From assembly GCF_019740335.1 (NCBI RefSeq), contig NZ_JAHXZS010000009.1, positions 1 to 64,000 of the forward strand: 64,000 nt of DNA, written 5' to 3'. Each line of letters opens with the position of its first letter. The stretch's first letter is position 1. The notes under the pieces were generated by a model. That model ran no database searches. It had not been told where the DNA came from and saw only the letters and a program-made list of their open reading frames with translations. A program made the position numbers and the translations under genes. Of the stretch, positions 1 to 8,893 are shown piece by piece. Source of the stretch: Alteraquisediminimonas sediminicola (lineage in GTDB: Bacteria; Pseudomonadota; Alphaproteobacteria; Sphingomonadales; Sphingomonadaceae).

Positions 1-278
1 CGCCGCCGCCTGCGATCGATCCGATCAAGAACACGGTGTATATTTCGCCGCAGGATGGCATTTACTGGAACAATGAGCCGATGACGCTCAGCCAGTTGCG
101 CGCCAATCTCGATTCCACCCAGAATCGCGACCTGTATGAAATGCCGCCGCAGTTGGTGATGCAGCCGGACCCCAACGCCCGCTATGCGCGCGTCGATCAG
201 GTCTTGGCGGAAACCAAAAAGGCCAAGGTCGAAAATCTCGGTTTCCTCGGTAATGAAACATATATGGGCGAAATTTAA
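1..278 (+). CDS. ExbD/TolR-family biopolymer transport protein, 3' part
   Basis: The gene is open from the window edge and only the C-terminal ~91 residues are visible. The tail has the ExbD/TolR periplasmic-domain pattern: a phrase reading YARVDQVLAETKKAKVENLG, then a short end (MGEI). This family couples the proton gradient to TonB- or Tol-dependent outer-membrane transport. That fits a genome rich in TonB-dependent receptors. The N-terminal membrane helix lies outside the window, so ExbD and TolR cannot be told apart. The gene ends before a strong hairpin at 317-348. Confidence 0.72.
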   Translation, partial: PPPAIDPIKNTVYISPQDGIYWNNEPMTLSQLRANLDSTQNRDLYEMPPQLVMQPDPNARYARVDQVLAETKKAKVENLGFLGNETYMGEI

Positions 279-316
279 AGGCCCGAAATGCATCGGCTCT
301 GGGGTCGCACCGGAGT

Positions 317-348
317 ATGCCGGGGTCATAAATTGGCCCCGGCATTTT
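317..348. terminator. Rho-independent terminator between convergent genes
   Basis: A perfect 9-bp stem (ATGCCGGGG at 317-325 with CCCCGGCAT at 337-345) encloses an 11-nt loop and is followed by TTTT on the plus strand. It lies between the ExbD-like gene and the oppositely oriented ABC ATPase, so it probably ends the plus-strand transcript. Confidence 0.8.
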
Positions 349-355
349 ATGGCGA

Positions 356-1117
356 TTAGATCGCGGCCATCATCCGTGCCGCTTCCGCCGCCTGGTTTTT
401 ACGGGTGAGTTCCATATCGTACACGGCAGTCGCGCCGTAACGATGCGGCGCATGGGGATCGACCCGGCGCTTATCAAAGCTCAGGACACGGGTGCCGAGC
501 TTGAACGCTTCTTTCAGGTCGTGCGTCACCATCATGATCGTCAATTGATGCTGCTGCCACAGGCCGGTGACGAGTTCATGCATATCGGCGCGGATGCCCG
601 GATCGAGAGCGCCAAATGGTTCATCCAGCAGCAGCACGCGCGGATTTTTGACCAAGGCTTGCGCGATGGCGAGGCGTTGCTGCATCCCGCCCGAAAGCGC
701 GGTGGCATATTCATTCATCACATGGCCAAGGCCGACCGCGATCAGCATTTCTTCGGCCTGTTCGACCGCGCGTCGCCGCGCTGCGCCAAAGCTGCGCCCC
801 AAAATGGGCGAACTGGCGCAATCAAGGCCGAAGATCACATTTTCACGGACATTCAGATGCGGAAACACGGAATAACGCTGGAACACGATCCCGCGATCCG
901 GGCCGGGTTCGGGGCGCAGGGGCTTGCCATCAAGGAAGACTTGGCCCTGGCTTGGCGCTTCCTGCCCCAAGGCGAGGCGGAGGAACGTGCTTTTCCCCGC
1001 GCCCGATGGCCCGATGATCGAGACGAAACTACCCGCGTTGATGTCGATATTGACGCGTTCCAGCACGACCTTGTCGCCATATTCGACCCAGACGTTGCGA
1101 AAGGAGAGGAGGCTCAT
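356..1117 (-). CDS. ABC transporter ATP-binding protein, NitT/TauT (nitrate/taurine/guanidine) type
   Basis: A 253-residue ATPase that energises import of a small nitrogen compound at the inner membrane. It shows a Walker A motif (GPSGAGKST, near residue 40), the ABC signature (LSGGMQQRLAIAQAL) and Walker B (VLLLDEPFGALD). The start at 1117 is chosen because the coding match begins at MSLLSFRNV. The longer upstream reading has no family-like sequence, and this start shares one base with the permease stop (TGATG), implying translational coupling. The gene is last in a leftward binding protein-permease-ATPase operon that diverges from the carboxylase operon. By location the substrate is probably guanidine or urea; this is inference. 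Confidence 0.93.
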   Translation of the reverse strand: MSLLSFRNVWVEYGDKVVLERVNIDINAGSFVSIIGPSGAGKSTFLRLALGQEAPSQGQVFLDGKPLRPEPGPDRGIVFQRYSVFPHLNVRENVIFGLDCASSPILGRSFGAARRRAVEQAEEMLIAVGLGHVMNEYATALSGGMQQRLAIAQALVKNPRVLLLDEPFGALDPGIRADMHELVTGLWQQHQLTIMMVTHDLKEAFKLGTRVLSFDKRRVDPHAPHRYGATAVYDMELTRKNQAAEAARMMAAI

Positions 1118-1935
1118 CAGTTGCTGCTCCGATTGGCCCAAGGGAATGCCTTGCGGGAGATGAATTGCAGCGCCATGTCGATCAGGATCGCCAAGAGCGA
1201 GATCCACGCGACATAAGGCAGGATGATGTCCATCGAGAGATAACGACGGACGAGAAAGATGCGATAGCCAAGGCCGACATCGGCGGCGATGGCCTCTGCC
1301 GAAATCAGGAATACCCATGCCGGTCCCAGCGACAGCCGCAGCGCCACAATCAGACGGGGCATCATCTGGGGCAATGCGACGCGGATCGTCAGCAGCCAAC
1401 TGCCTGCGCCCAGTGTCTGGGCCTTGATCATCTGTTCCTGTGGCAATGCGGCGACAAAGGCGGCGACATCGCGGACCATCACCGGGGTGATGCCGATCAC
1501 GATCAGCATGATTTTCGAAGCCTCGCCAAGGCCAAAGACGATGAACAGCACCGGCAGAATGGCGATTGGCGGGATGACGGAAATGGTGGCGACCAGCGCG
1601 CCGAATTGCGCGCGGATCAACGGGATGAGGCCCAGCGCCAGCCCGAGCAGGATCGAAGTGACGGTCGCAATCGCGAGCGCAATGCCAAGCCGTTCAAGGC
1701 TGGCGAGCGTATCGGCCCATAACAGGATCTGCCCGGTGATCGGGTCTGCATCAAGCGCGAGATTTTTGAACGCTTTGCCCATCGCCATAAAGGTAGGCAG
1801 CAATTTATCCGCCGGATTGGCCGCGTGGCGCACGGCGGAGGCGATCATATAGCCGATCACGATCAGGATCAGCGGGATGGCGGCAAGCCCTGCGGCGGCC
1901 TTGCGCCCCGGGCGGATGTTCACGAGCCGCGTCAT
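1117..1935 (-). CDS. ABC transporter permease, NitT/TauT type
   Basis: A 272-residue integral membrane protein with about six hydrophobic segments. It has the binding-protein-dependent permease loop around QTLGAGSWLLTIRVALPQMM, the EAA motif that contacts the ATPase. The family imports nitrate, taurine, sulfonates or, in guanidine operons, guanidine-type cations. It sits between the binding-protein gene (67-bp gap) and the ATPase (1-nt overlap). Length and topology are normal for the family. Confidence 0.92.
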   Translation of the reverse strand: MTRLVNIRPGRKAAAGLAAIPLILIVIGYMIASAVRHAANPADKLLPTFMAMGKAFKNLALDADPITGQILLWADTLASLERLGIALAIATVTSILLGLALGLIPLIRAQFGALVATISVIPPIAILPVLFIVFGLGEASKIMLIVIGITPVMVRDVAAFVAALPQEQMIKAQTLGAGSWLLTIRVALPQMMPRLIVALRLSLGPAWVFLISAEAIAADVGLGYRIFLVRRYLSMDIILPYVAWISLLAILIDMALQFISRKAFPWANRSSN

Positions 1936-2002
1936 GACAGTTGTTTTCCGTGGATGAATGTCATGACGCGCCCCGTTTATTGTAGTGGTGGTGGGTTGAG
2001 GA

Positions 2003-3097
2003 TCAGAGCTTGCCGTCGGCGGCCATCTGCATCCATGTCGGGTCGAAGCGCAGCTTTACATTGGCTGGATCGCCCAAGGTTTTGTTATTGGCAAAGCCGA
2101 TCCCGATGGCATCGACCGAAGTCGCGCCCGGGCCATAAAGGCCTTTATCAAAGCTGAAGCTACGCACCCGGTCCATCGTGGTGACGAGCGCCGGATCAAG
2201 CGTGGCCTTCAGGGCATCCGCCGCCGTGTAATACATGAACGTGGTCTTCAACTGGGCATCGAAGCCGGGGCCATCGGTGCCGGACAATTGGCCCATGGCG
2301 GCGCGCGCTTTGGCACCTTCCGGGGTTTGTGCGTTCATCAGGGCCATGGTTTCATACCAGATTCCGGCCAAGGCCTTGCCAAGGTTCGGATTGGCCTTGA
2401 GCGTGGCCGTATCTACCGCCAGCAGATCGAGAATTTCCCCCGGAATATTGGCGGAGCTGAACACTTCGGTCGCGCCTTGGACCTTTTTCACTTCGCCCAA
2501 TTGCGGATTCCATGTGACGACCGATTTTGCATCCGGCGTGGCGAAGGCGCTGACGATATCGGCATCACCGGTATTGACGGTTTTCACGTCCGACAGCTTG
2601 AGATTGGCGCTGTCGAGCGCACGGGCGAGGAGGTAATGCGACACCGACAGTTCGACGAGGTTGATCGTTTGGCCCTTCAACTCGGCGACCGACTTGGCAG
2701 TTTTGCTGACGACGCCATCATTACCATTGGAATAATCGCCGATGATGACAGCGGTCGTGTCCTTGCCGCCTGCGGCGGGAATGGTGAGCGCGTCCATATT
2801 GGTGACGGTCACGCCATCCAATTTGCCCGCCGTATATTGGTTCACCGATTCAACATAATCATTGATCTGCACGATGTTGATCTTGATGCCGTATTTGTCT
2901 TCATATTTCTTCACGATCCCGGCCTGTTGGGCATAGGGCCATGGCATCCAGCCGGCATAGATCGACCAGCCGATGTTGAATTCCTTCTTGGCGGCCGCAT
3001 CCGTCGCGGCTTCCTTATTGGCAGAGCCGCAGGCGGCGAGCGCGAGGCTGGCCACCATCACGCAGGCGGTGTTTCGCAGTTTCGAGAACAGAGACAT
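2003..3097 (-). CDS. ABC transporter substrate-binding lipoprotein, NitT/TauT type
   Basis: A 364-residue periplasmic binding protein with a lipoprotein signal: a hydrophobic stretch ending in LALAAC, with Cys23 as the predicted lipidated residue. The mature part begins EFNIGWSIYAGWMPWPYAQ, typical of the NMT1/TauA-like fold, and is rich in ligand-pocket aromatics. The start at 3097 follows an AGGGGGA ribosome-binding site and gives the signal peptide directly; the longer reading to 3265 adds a non-family tail. As the first gene of the leftward operon it should be controlled from the divergent region 3098-3362. The exact ligand is not determined. Confidence 0.9.
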   Translation of the reverse strand: MSLFSKLRNTACVMVASLALAACGSANKEAATDAAAKKEFNIGWSIYAGWMPWPYAQQAGIVKKYEDKYGIKINIVQINDYVESVNQYTAGKLDGVTVTNMDALTIPAAGGKDTTAVIIGDYSNGNDGVVSKTAKSVAELKGQTINLVELSVSHYLLARALDSANLKLSDVKTVNTGDADIVSAFATPDAKSVVTWNPQLGEVKKVQGATEVFSSANIPGEILDLLAVDTATLKANPNLGKALAGIWYETMALMNAQTPEGAKARAAMGQLSGTDGPGFDAQLKTTFMYYTAADALKATLDPALVTTMDRVRSFSFDKGLYGPGATSVDAIGIGFANNKTLGDPANVKLRFDPTWMQMAADGKL

Positions 3098-3275
3098 AAT
3101 CGGTCGATCCCCCTTGCAATTTGGCGAGGCCCGCCCCCGCATGAGGTGCGGGCTATCGGTCGCGGACTTCCACTGAAGGATGTTGATGCAGGTATCGTGC
3201 CAAATGGGGATTCGCCGGAAATTGCGGCAGGGCAGGGGTGGCGCGGGGGTGATGTGGCGAAACATTGCCTAAACT

Positions 3276-3302
3276 TTGGGCATCAAAAATAGGCATGCCC
3301 AA
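3276..3302. promoter_or_regulatory. 8-bp inverted repeat, candidate operator in the divergent region
   Basis: TTGGGCAT (3276-3283) and ATGCCCAA (3295-3302) form a perfect inverted repeat with an 11-nt spacer. It lies between the divergent transporter and carboxylase operons. A protein of the NikR/CopG type, encoded immediately downstream, would be expected to bind such a dyad. Binding is inference. Confidence 0.45.
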
Positions 3303-3331
3303 TTTTCAGCCATTTTTGACGATAAAAATAA

Positions 3332-3356
3332 TACTATTGCCGATATTAGTAATATC
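3332..3356. promoter_or_regulatory. Nested AT-rich dyads next to the NikR-like start, candidate operator
   Basis: Two dyads overlap. TACTA (3332-3336) pairs with TAGTA (3347-3351) over a 10-nt spacer. GATATT (3342-3347) pairs with AATATC (3351-3356) over 3 nt. They end 6 bases before the candidate start codon of the regulator, a position suited to autorepression. No Shine-Dalgarno sequence lies between the dyad and the ATG. Confidence 0.45.
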
Positions 3357-3362
3357 CAATAA

Positions 3363-3860
3363 ATGCGGGGTATGACCGAAAACACCACCCCGCCACTCGC
3401 CCGGCTCAGCATGACCTTGCCAGCCGATTTATTCGATCAGCTTGATGCGATGGTCGCCGCGCGCGGCCTTAATTCGCGCTCTGCGGTGATTGCGGAATTG
3501 ATCCGTAATTCGGTCGCTGAATATGCCGAGGAACAGCGCCCGGATGCGGTGTTGGCGGGGACGATTACCCTGATCTATCGCGCGGATTACGGCACTATTC
3601 GCCATCGGATCGCGCAAAAGCAGCGGGACTATCTGAAGGAGGTGATCTCCGCCCAGCATGTGTTCCTAGAAAACGATCAATCCTTGGAGGTGTTGCTGGT
3701 GCAAGGCCCGCCCGCGCGGCTGCATGCATTGTGCGACGATCTGCGGCGGGTGCGCGGGGTGCAACAGGTCCGACTCGTCACCACCACGGCGCTGCTGCCG
3801 CAGCTGCACGAGCCGCCGTTGGATGAAATTGGCACGCAACATGCAGGGAGTGAAGCATGA
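3363..3860 (+). CDS. NikR-like ribbon-helix-helix transcriptional regulator without the nickel ligands
   Basis: A 165-residue protein with an N-terminal ribbon-helix-helix DNA-binding domain (LARLSMTLPADLFDQLD, then SRSAVIAELIR, residues ~10-50). The C-terminal domain aligns with the ACT-like ligand domain of NikR. By eye alignment to E. coli NikR, one His is kept (QHVF, the H87 position). The H89 position is Phe and the C95 position is Ser, so the square-planar nickel site is not intact. It opens the carboxylase operon and overlaps the next gene by 4 bases (ATGATGA). A second ATG at 3372 is an alternative start. It probably senses something other than nickel, perhaps the nitrogen substrate; this is inference. 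Confidence 0.82.
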   Translation: MRGMTENTTPPLARLSMTLPADLFDQLDAMVAARGLNSRSAVIAELIRNSVAEYAEEQRPDAVLAGTITLIYRADYGTIRHRIAQKQRDYLKEVISAQHVFLENDQSLEVLLVQGPPARLHALCDDLRRVRGVQQVRLVTTTALLPQLHEPPLDEIGTQHAGSEA

Positions 3861-4651
3861 TGAAAACAACCGCTGATCCATATGGGGCGCAGGCCCATGC
3901 ACGGGCAATGGCCGGCACGATTGTCGAAACCATGCCTATCTTGCCACCTTCTGATGGTTTGGTCTGGGAAGAGACCGTGGCCGCGGGGGGCTATACGTCC
4001 CGCCGCATATCGCGCGGCACCCGCATTACCCTTGATGATATATATGGCGATGCCTGTGTGTCGTTGTTGCTGTTCAATGCCGAATGTCCGGTGGAGCGAT
4101 TGAACGTCGCGGATACCGTGAAGGTGCAATGGAATGCCTATCTCGGCGCGGGCAAATTGCTCTTGTCCGATATGGGCCGGGTGATGATGAGCCTCCTATC
4201 GGATGAGGCTGGGACGCATGATTGCTTTTGCGGCGCATCCAATGCGGCACTGCATGAGCGCAAATACGGACTGGGCGGCAATTATGGTCCCTATCCCAGC
4301 GCGCGGGATCGGTTTTTGATCGCGCTCGCCAAATATGGGCTGGGTCGCAAGGATGTGCATCCGTGCATCAACCTGTTCAAGGGGGTGGCCATTGCCGATG
4401 ATGGCGCAGCCATATTGAACGCGGGGCCGTTTGCGCCGGGACGGACAGTCATGCTGCGGGCGGAGATGGACCTGATCATCGTTCTCGCCAACACGCCGCA
4501 TGTGCTGGATAAAAGGGCGGATTACAGCGTCACGCCGGTCAAGGTGACGGCAATGGCCGGGCCGGTGACGGCGCAGGATGATCCGATCCGCACGGCGACG
4601 CCCGAGGGCGAACGCGCCTATCTCAACACCGAAGATTATTACCGGCGCTAA
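3857..4651 (+). CDS. DUF1989 urea-carboxylase-associated protein (putative carboxyguanidine deiminase subunit)
   Basis: A 264-residue DUF1989 protein with the conserved Cys-rich site (HDCFCGASNAALHERKYG, near residues 117-134) that resembles a zinc-binding, amidinotransferase-like centre. In characterised guanidine pathways two DUF1989 proteins form the heteromeric enzyme that converts carboxyguanidine to allophanate; older annotation calls them urea-carboxylase-associated proteins. It overlaps the regulator by 4 bases and precedes its paralogue by 10 bases. Either of two adjacent ATGs (3857, 3860) could be the start. Confidence 0.87.
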   Translation: MMKTTADPYGAQAHARAMAGTIVETMPILPPSDGLVWEETVAAGGYTSRRISRGTRITLDDIYGDACVSLLLFNAECPVERLNVADTVKVQWNAYLGAGKLLLSDMGRVMMSLLSDEAGTHDCFCGASNAALHERKYGLGGNYGPYPSARDRFLIALAKYGLGRKDVHPCINLFKGVAIADDGAAILNAGPFAPGRTVMLRAEMDLIIVLANTPHVLDKRADYSVTPVKVTAMAGPVTAQDDPIRTATPEGERAYLNTEDYYRR

Positions 4652-4661
4652 GGGAATATAT

Positions 4662-5294
4662 ATGACCGATCTCGCTATTGCTGGCCTGTCCGGCCACATT
4701 ATCCATGATGAAATCGTGCCTGCCCGTGCCCCTTGGCTGCATGAGGTCAAGGCCGGGCAGACGCTGCGTATCGTCGATGTCGAGGGCAATCAGGCCGTCG
4801 ATTTCCTCGCCTATAATGCCAAGGACGATGCCGAGCGCTACAGCGCGCAGGACACCATCGCTGCGCAGGAAAATATCTACCTCAAAACCGGTGCAGTTTT
4901 GCTGTCGAATGAAGGCCGTCCGATGATGACCATCACGGCCACCAATGTCGCCTATCATGACACGATTGGCGGGGCATGTAGCTGCGAATCCAACACCTTG
5001 CGTTATGGTCATTTCACCAAGCATCAACATAGCTGCGTTGATAATTTCCTCGATGCCAATGCCCGCGAGGGCCGCAACAAGCGTGATATGGTGTCGAACA
5101 TCAATTTCTTCATGAACGTCCCGGTCGAAGCCGATGGCGCATTGGGGATTGTCGATGGCATTTCCGCGCCCGGCCTGATGGTCGAACTGCGGGCCGAGAT
5201 GGATGTGACCGTGGTCGTGTCGAACTGCCCGCAAATCAACAACCCGTGCAACGGGTTCAACCCCACCTCTGTCCGTATGATTGTGACCGCTTGA
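4662..5294 (+). CDS. DUF1989 urea-carboxylase-associated protein, second subunit
   Basis: A 210-residue paralogue of the preceding gene, carrying the signature GGACSCESNTLRYGH and HQHSCVDNF. These Cys and His residues are the probable metal ligands. The start at 4662 has an AAGGGA site 8 bases upstream; a longer in-frame reading extends into the upstream gene and lacks family sequence. The stop shares one base with the carboxylase start (TTGATG), so the two are translationally coupled. The pair is expected to act together as a deiminase in guanidine use. That role is known for the family and not demonstrated here. Confidence 0.88.
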   Translation: MTDLAIAGLSGHIIHDEIVPARAPWLHEVKAGQTLRIVDVEGNQAVDFLAYNAKDDAERYSAQDTIAAQENIYLKTGAVLLSNEGRPMMTITATNVAYHDTIGGACSCESNTLRYGHFTKHQHSCVDNFLDANAREGRNKRDMVSNINFFMNVPVEADGALGIVDGISAPGLMVELRAEMDVTVVVSNCPQINNPCNGFNPTSVRMIVTA

Positions 5295-8200
5295 TGTTTT
5301 CCAAAGTCCTGATTGCCAATCGCGGCGCGATTGCGTGCCGTATCATCCGCACCCTGAAATCCATGGGCGTTGGGTCTGTGGCGGTGTTCAGCGAGGCCGA
5401 TGCCGGGTCGCTGCATGTGGCCGAGGCAGATGAGGCCGTGTTGATCGGCTCTGCGCCCGCAGCCCAAAGCTATCTCAACATGGATGCGATTATCGCCGCC
5501 GCCAAGGCAACGGGCGCACAGGCGATCCATCCGGGCTATGGCTTTTTGTCGGAAAATACGGTGTTCGCCGAACGTTGCGCGGCGGAGAATATCGTCTTTA
5601 TCGGCCCGACCGCCGATAATATCCGTGCCTTTGGCCTGAAGCACACGGCGCGCGATCTGGCGGCTGGGCAGGGCGTGCCGCTCGCCCCCGGTACGGATTT
5701 GCTGCTCGATCCCGCAAGCGCAATCGAGGCGGCAGAGGAAATCGGCTATCCCATCATCTTGAAGGCGACCGCAGGCGGCGGCGGCATCGGCATGAAGATT
5801 TGCGCGACCGCCAATGATATTGCCGAGGGCTTTGCTACTGTGGCGCGGCTGGGCGAGGGCAATTTCGGCGATGGCGGGGTGTTCCTCGAACGTTATGTCG
5901 AAACGGCGCGTCATATCGAGGTGCAGGTCTTTGGCGACGGCAAAGGCCGGGTCGTAGCCCTTGGCGAACGCGATTGTTCGCTCCAGCGCCGCAATCAAAA
6001 AGTGGTCGAGGAAACCCCCGCGCCATTGCTGCCAGCGGCGACGCGGCAGGCGCTGATCGATTGCGCGGTGCGGCTGACTTCGGCGGCGCACTATCGTTCG
6101 GCAGGCACGGTCGAATTTCTTTATGATGCCAAAAGGGATGATTTCTTCTTTCTGGAGGTCAATACCAGACTTCAGGTCGAACATGGCGTGACCGAACAGG
6201 TGACGGGTGTAGATCTGGTGGAATGGATGATCCGTGGCGCGGCAGGTGATTTCGCGTTTCTCGATCATGGCGCACCCACACCCAAGGGCGCATCTATTCA
6301 GGTCCGGCTTTATGCCGAAGACCCGGCGCAGGACTATCGCCCATCGTCCGGCAAGCTGGTCGAGGTGGCCTATCCGGAAGGTCCACGGGTCGATGGCTGG
6401 GTGGTCAGCGGTTCGGAAGTGAGCGCCTATTACGATCCGATGCTCGCCAAGCTGATCGTAACCGCGCCCGACCGGGCACAGGCAGTGGAGGCGATGCAGG
6501 CGGCGCTGGATGAGACGCGGCTGGCCGGAATCGAGACCAATCTCGATTGGTTGCGGCAGGTCGTCAGGTCCGATGTATTCACCACGGGCGAAGTCTCGAC
6601 CCGTGCGTTGGCGGGCATTACCTATCAGCCGCGCACGATCCGGGTGCTGGCGGGCGGGGCATCGACGACCGTGCAGGATTATCCGGGGCGGATCGGCTAT
6701 TGGAGCGTCGGCGTGCCGCCCTCGGGGCCGATGGATGCGCTGTCGTTCCGGCTGGGTAATCGCTTGCTGGGCAATGAGGAAGGCGCAGCGGGGCTGGAAA
6801 TCACCGCCGCCGGGCCGACGCTCAGCTTTTCGTGCGAGACACGGTTTGTGCTGACGGGCGCGGCCTTTGATGCGAGCCTCGATGGCGTTGCGATTGCGCC
6901 CTATCAACCGATGACGGCCAAGACCGGGCAGGTCTTGAAGATCGGGCGCGTGACGGGGGCCGGGATGCGCGGCTATGTCATGATCGCGGGTGGTCTTGAT
7001 GCGCCGGATTATCTCGGCAGCAAGGCGGCGTTTACCTTGGGCGAATTCGGCGGCCATGCCGGTCGCGCGGTGATGACGGGCGATACGCTGCATCTTGGCG
7101 ATGTCGCGACCGGCGTTGAGGCCGTGCCGGTGGCGCGTCCGGAGATCAGCCGCAACTGGACCGTGAGTGTATTGTACGGCCCGCATGGCGCGCCCGATTT
7201 CTTCACCCCAGATGATGTGGAGATGATCTCCACCACCGAATGGAAGGTCCATTATAATTCGAACCGCACCGGGGTGCGGCTGATCGGGCCAAAGCCGCAT
7301 TGGGCGCGCCAGGATGGCGGCGAGGCGGGGCTGCATCCATCCAACATCCATGACAATGCCTATGCCATTGGCGCGGTGGATTTTACCGGCGATATGCCGA
7401 TCATCCTTGGCCCGGATGGGCCGTCCTTGGGGGGCTTTGTCTGCCCGTTTGTGGTGATTCAGGCCGATCTGTGGAAAATCGGCCAGCTTGCCCCCGGCGA
7501 TACCGTCCGGTTCCAGCCGGTGAGCGATGCCGATGCGGTGCAGGCCGAACAGGCGCAGGATCAATATGTATCGACGCTGGCGCGTCCGGCGTTGATCAAC
7601 CCGCATCCCGTGGCGGCAGAGACGGACCCGATTTTACGCTTTCTCCCGATTGAGGGGCATAATCCGGCGGTCACCTATCGTCGTCAGGGTGATCGGCATG
7701 TGCTGGTGGAATATGGCGAGATCGTTCTCGATATTGAGCTGCGCTTGCGGGTCCATGCGTTGATGATCGAATTGCAGGCGATGGCGCTGCCCGGTATTAT
7801 CGATGTGACGCCCGGCATCCGTTCCTTGCAGGTCCAGTTTGATAGCCGCATTTTGCGTCAGCGCGATCTGTTGGATGCGCTGGAGGGAATTGAGCGGCGG
7901 CTCGATAAATTGGATGATTTCGAAATTCCGTCGCGGATCGTCTATTTGCCATTGAGCTGGGGCGACCCTGCGATTTGGGAAACGATCGAGAAATATATGG
8001 CCAGCGTGCGCGATGATGCGCCGTGGTGTCCGGATAATATCGAATTCATCCGCCGCATCAACGGGCTGGATCATCGCGATGATGTGCAGCGCATCGTGTT
8101 CGATGCCAGCTATCTCGTGATGGGGCTGGGCGATGTCTATCTCGGTGCGCCGGTCGCGACCCCGGTTGATCCGCGCCACCGGCTCGTCACCACCAAATAT

Positions 8201-8893
8201 AACCCGGCCCGCACTTGGACACCGCCCAATGTCGTCGGCATCGGCGGGGCCTATATGTGCATTTATGGCATGGAAGGGCCGGGCGGTTATCAATTGTTTG
8301 GCCGGACTATTCAGGTCTGGAATAGCTGGCGGCAGACCGATGCTTTTGTCGATGGCAAGCCATGGCTGTTGCGCTTCTTCGATCAGATCCGCTTCTTCCC
8401 CGTTTCGGCTGTGGAACTGGAGGAATGGCGGCGCGATTTCCCGCTCGGTCGCAAGTCGATCAAGGTCGAAGAGACCGTGTTCCGCCTGTCCGAATATCGC
8501 CAGTTCATGGCCGATAATGCCGAAAGTATTGCCGAATTTGAAACCGCCCGCCGTGCCGCCTTTGATGCCGAACGCGCCGATTGGGCATTGAAGGGCGAAT
8601 TCGACCGGGTGGCGGCATTGACCGAGGATGATAATGCCGCCGATGTGGCGGATGCGATTGTGCTGCCAGAGGGGTGCGAATTGATCGAAGCGCCTTTTGG
8701 CGGGAGCATCTGGAAGGTGTTGGTCAATGAAGGCGACCGGATCGAGGCCGGGGCGACGATTGCGGTGATCGAGGCGATGAAGATGGAATCGCCGGTCACC
8801 AGCCCGATTGCAGGCGTGGTGCGCCAAGTGTTCACGGCGGAAAAACAGGCCGTCAATCCGGGCGCGCCCCTATTTGCCGTGGAGGCCGCATGA
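5294..8893 (+). CDS. Biotin-dependent urea/guanidine carboxylase
   Basis: A 1199-residue cytosolic enzyme that carboxylates urea or guanidine using ATP, bicarbonate and covalently bound biotin. Residues 1 to ~445 form the biotin carboxylase with ATP-grasp (KATAGGGGIGMKIC; FLEVNTRLQVEHGVTE). Residues ~449-735 form the KipA/AHS2 domain, ~790-1040 the KipI/AHS1 domain with TTKYNPARTWT and YGMEGPGGYQLFGRT, and the C-terminus is a biotinyl domain with Lys1163 in EAMKMES. Unlike yeast urea amidolyase, the hydrolase is a separate gene, coupled by ATGA. The two DUF1989 genes point to guanidine as substrate. Sequence alone does not settle this. Confidence 0.95.
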   Translation: MFSKVLIANRGAIACRIIRTLKSMGVGSVAVFSEADAGSLHVAEADEAVLIGSAPAAQSYLNMDAIIAAAKATGAQAIHPGYGFLSENTVFAERCAAENIVFIGPTADNIRAFGLKHTARDLAAGQGVPLAPGTDLLLDPASAIEAAEEIGYPIILKATAGGGGIGMKICATANDIAEGFATVARLGEGNFGDGGVFLERYVETARHIEVQVFGDGKGRVVALGERDCSLQRRNQKVVEETPAPLLPAATRQALIDCAVRLTSAAHYRSAGTVEFLYDAKRDDFFFLEVNTRLQVEHGVTEQVTGVDLVEWMIRGAAGDFAFLDHGAPTPKGASIQVRLYAEDPAQDYRPSSGKLVEVAYPEGPRVDGWVVSGSEVSAYYDPMLAKLIVTAPDRAQAVEAMQAALDETRLAGIETNLDWLRQVVRSDVFTTGEVSTRALAGITYQPRTIRVLAGGASTTVQDYPGRIGYWSVGVPPSGPMDALSFRLGNRLLGNEEGAAGLEITAAGPTLSFSCETRFVLTGAAFDASLDGVAIAPYQPMTAKTGQVLKIGRVTGAGMRGYVMIAGGLDAPDYLGSKAAFTLGEFGGHAGRAVMTGDTLHLGDVATGVEAVPVARPEISRNWTVSVLYGPHGAPDFFTPDDVEMISTTEWKVHYNSNRTGVRLIGPKPHWARQDGGEAGLHPSNIHDNAYAIGAVDFTGDMPIILGPDGPSLGGFVCPFVVIQADLWKIGQLAPGDTVRFQPVSDADAVQAEQAQDQYVSTLARPALINPHPVAAETDPILRFLPIEGHNPAVTYRRQGDRHVLVEYGEIVLDIELRLRVHALMIELQAMALPGIIDVTPGIRSLQVQFDSRILRQRDLLDALEGIERRLDKLDDFEIPSRIVYLPLSWGDPAIWETIEKYMASVRDDAPWCPDNIEFIRRINGLDHRDDVQRIVFDASYLVMGLGDVYLGAPVATPVDPRHRLVTTKYNPARTWTPPNVVGIGGAYMCIYGMEGPGGYQLFGRTIQVWNSWRQTDAFVDGKPWLLRFFDQIRFFPVSAVELEEWRRDFPLGRKSIKVEETVFRLSEYRQFMADNAESIAEFETARRAAFDAERADWALKGEFDRVAALTEDDNAADVADAIVLPEGCELIEAPFGGSIWKVLVNEGDRIEAGATIAVIEAMKMESPVTSPIAGVVRQVFTAEKQAVNPGAPLFAVEAA

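Noticed and set aside
3098-3362. Guanidine-I (ykkC) riboswitch upstream of the carboxylase or transporter
   Set aside because: The conserved blocks of that RNA are not present on either strand by eye; a covariance-model search would settle it.
5024-7606. 860-residue reading frame on the minus strand
   Set aside because: It is antisense to the carboxylase, is rich in His/Arg/Ile from codon shadowing, has no domain motif and overlaps a well-supported gene.
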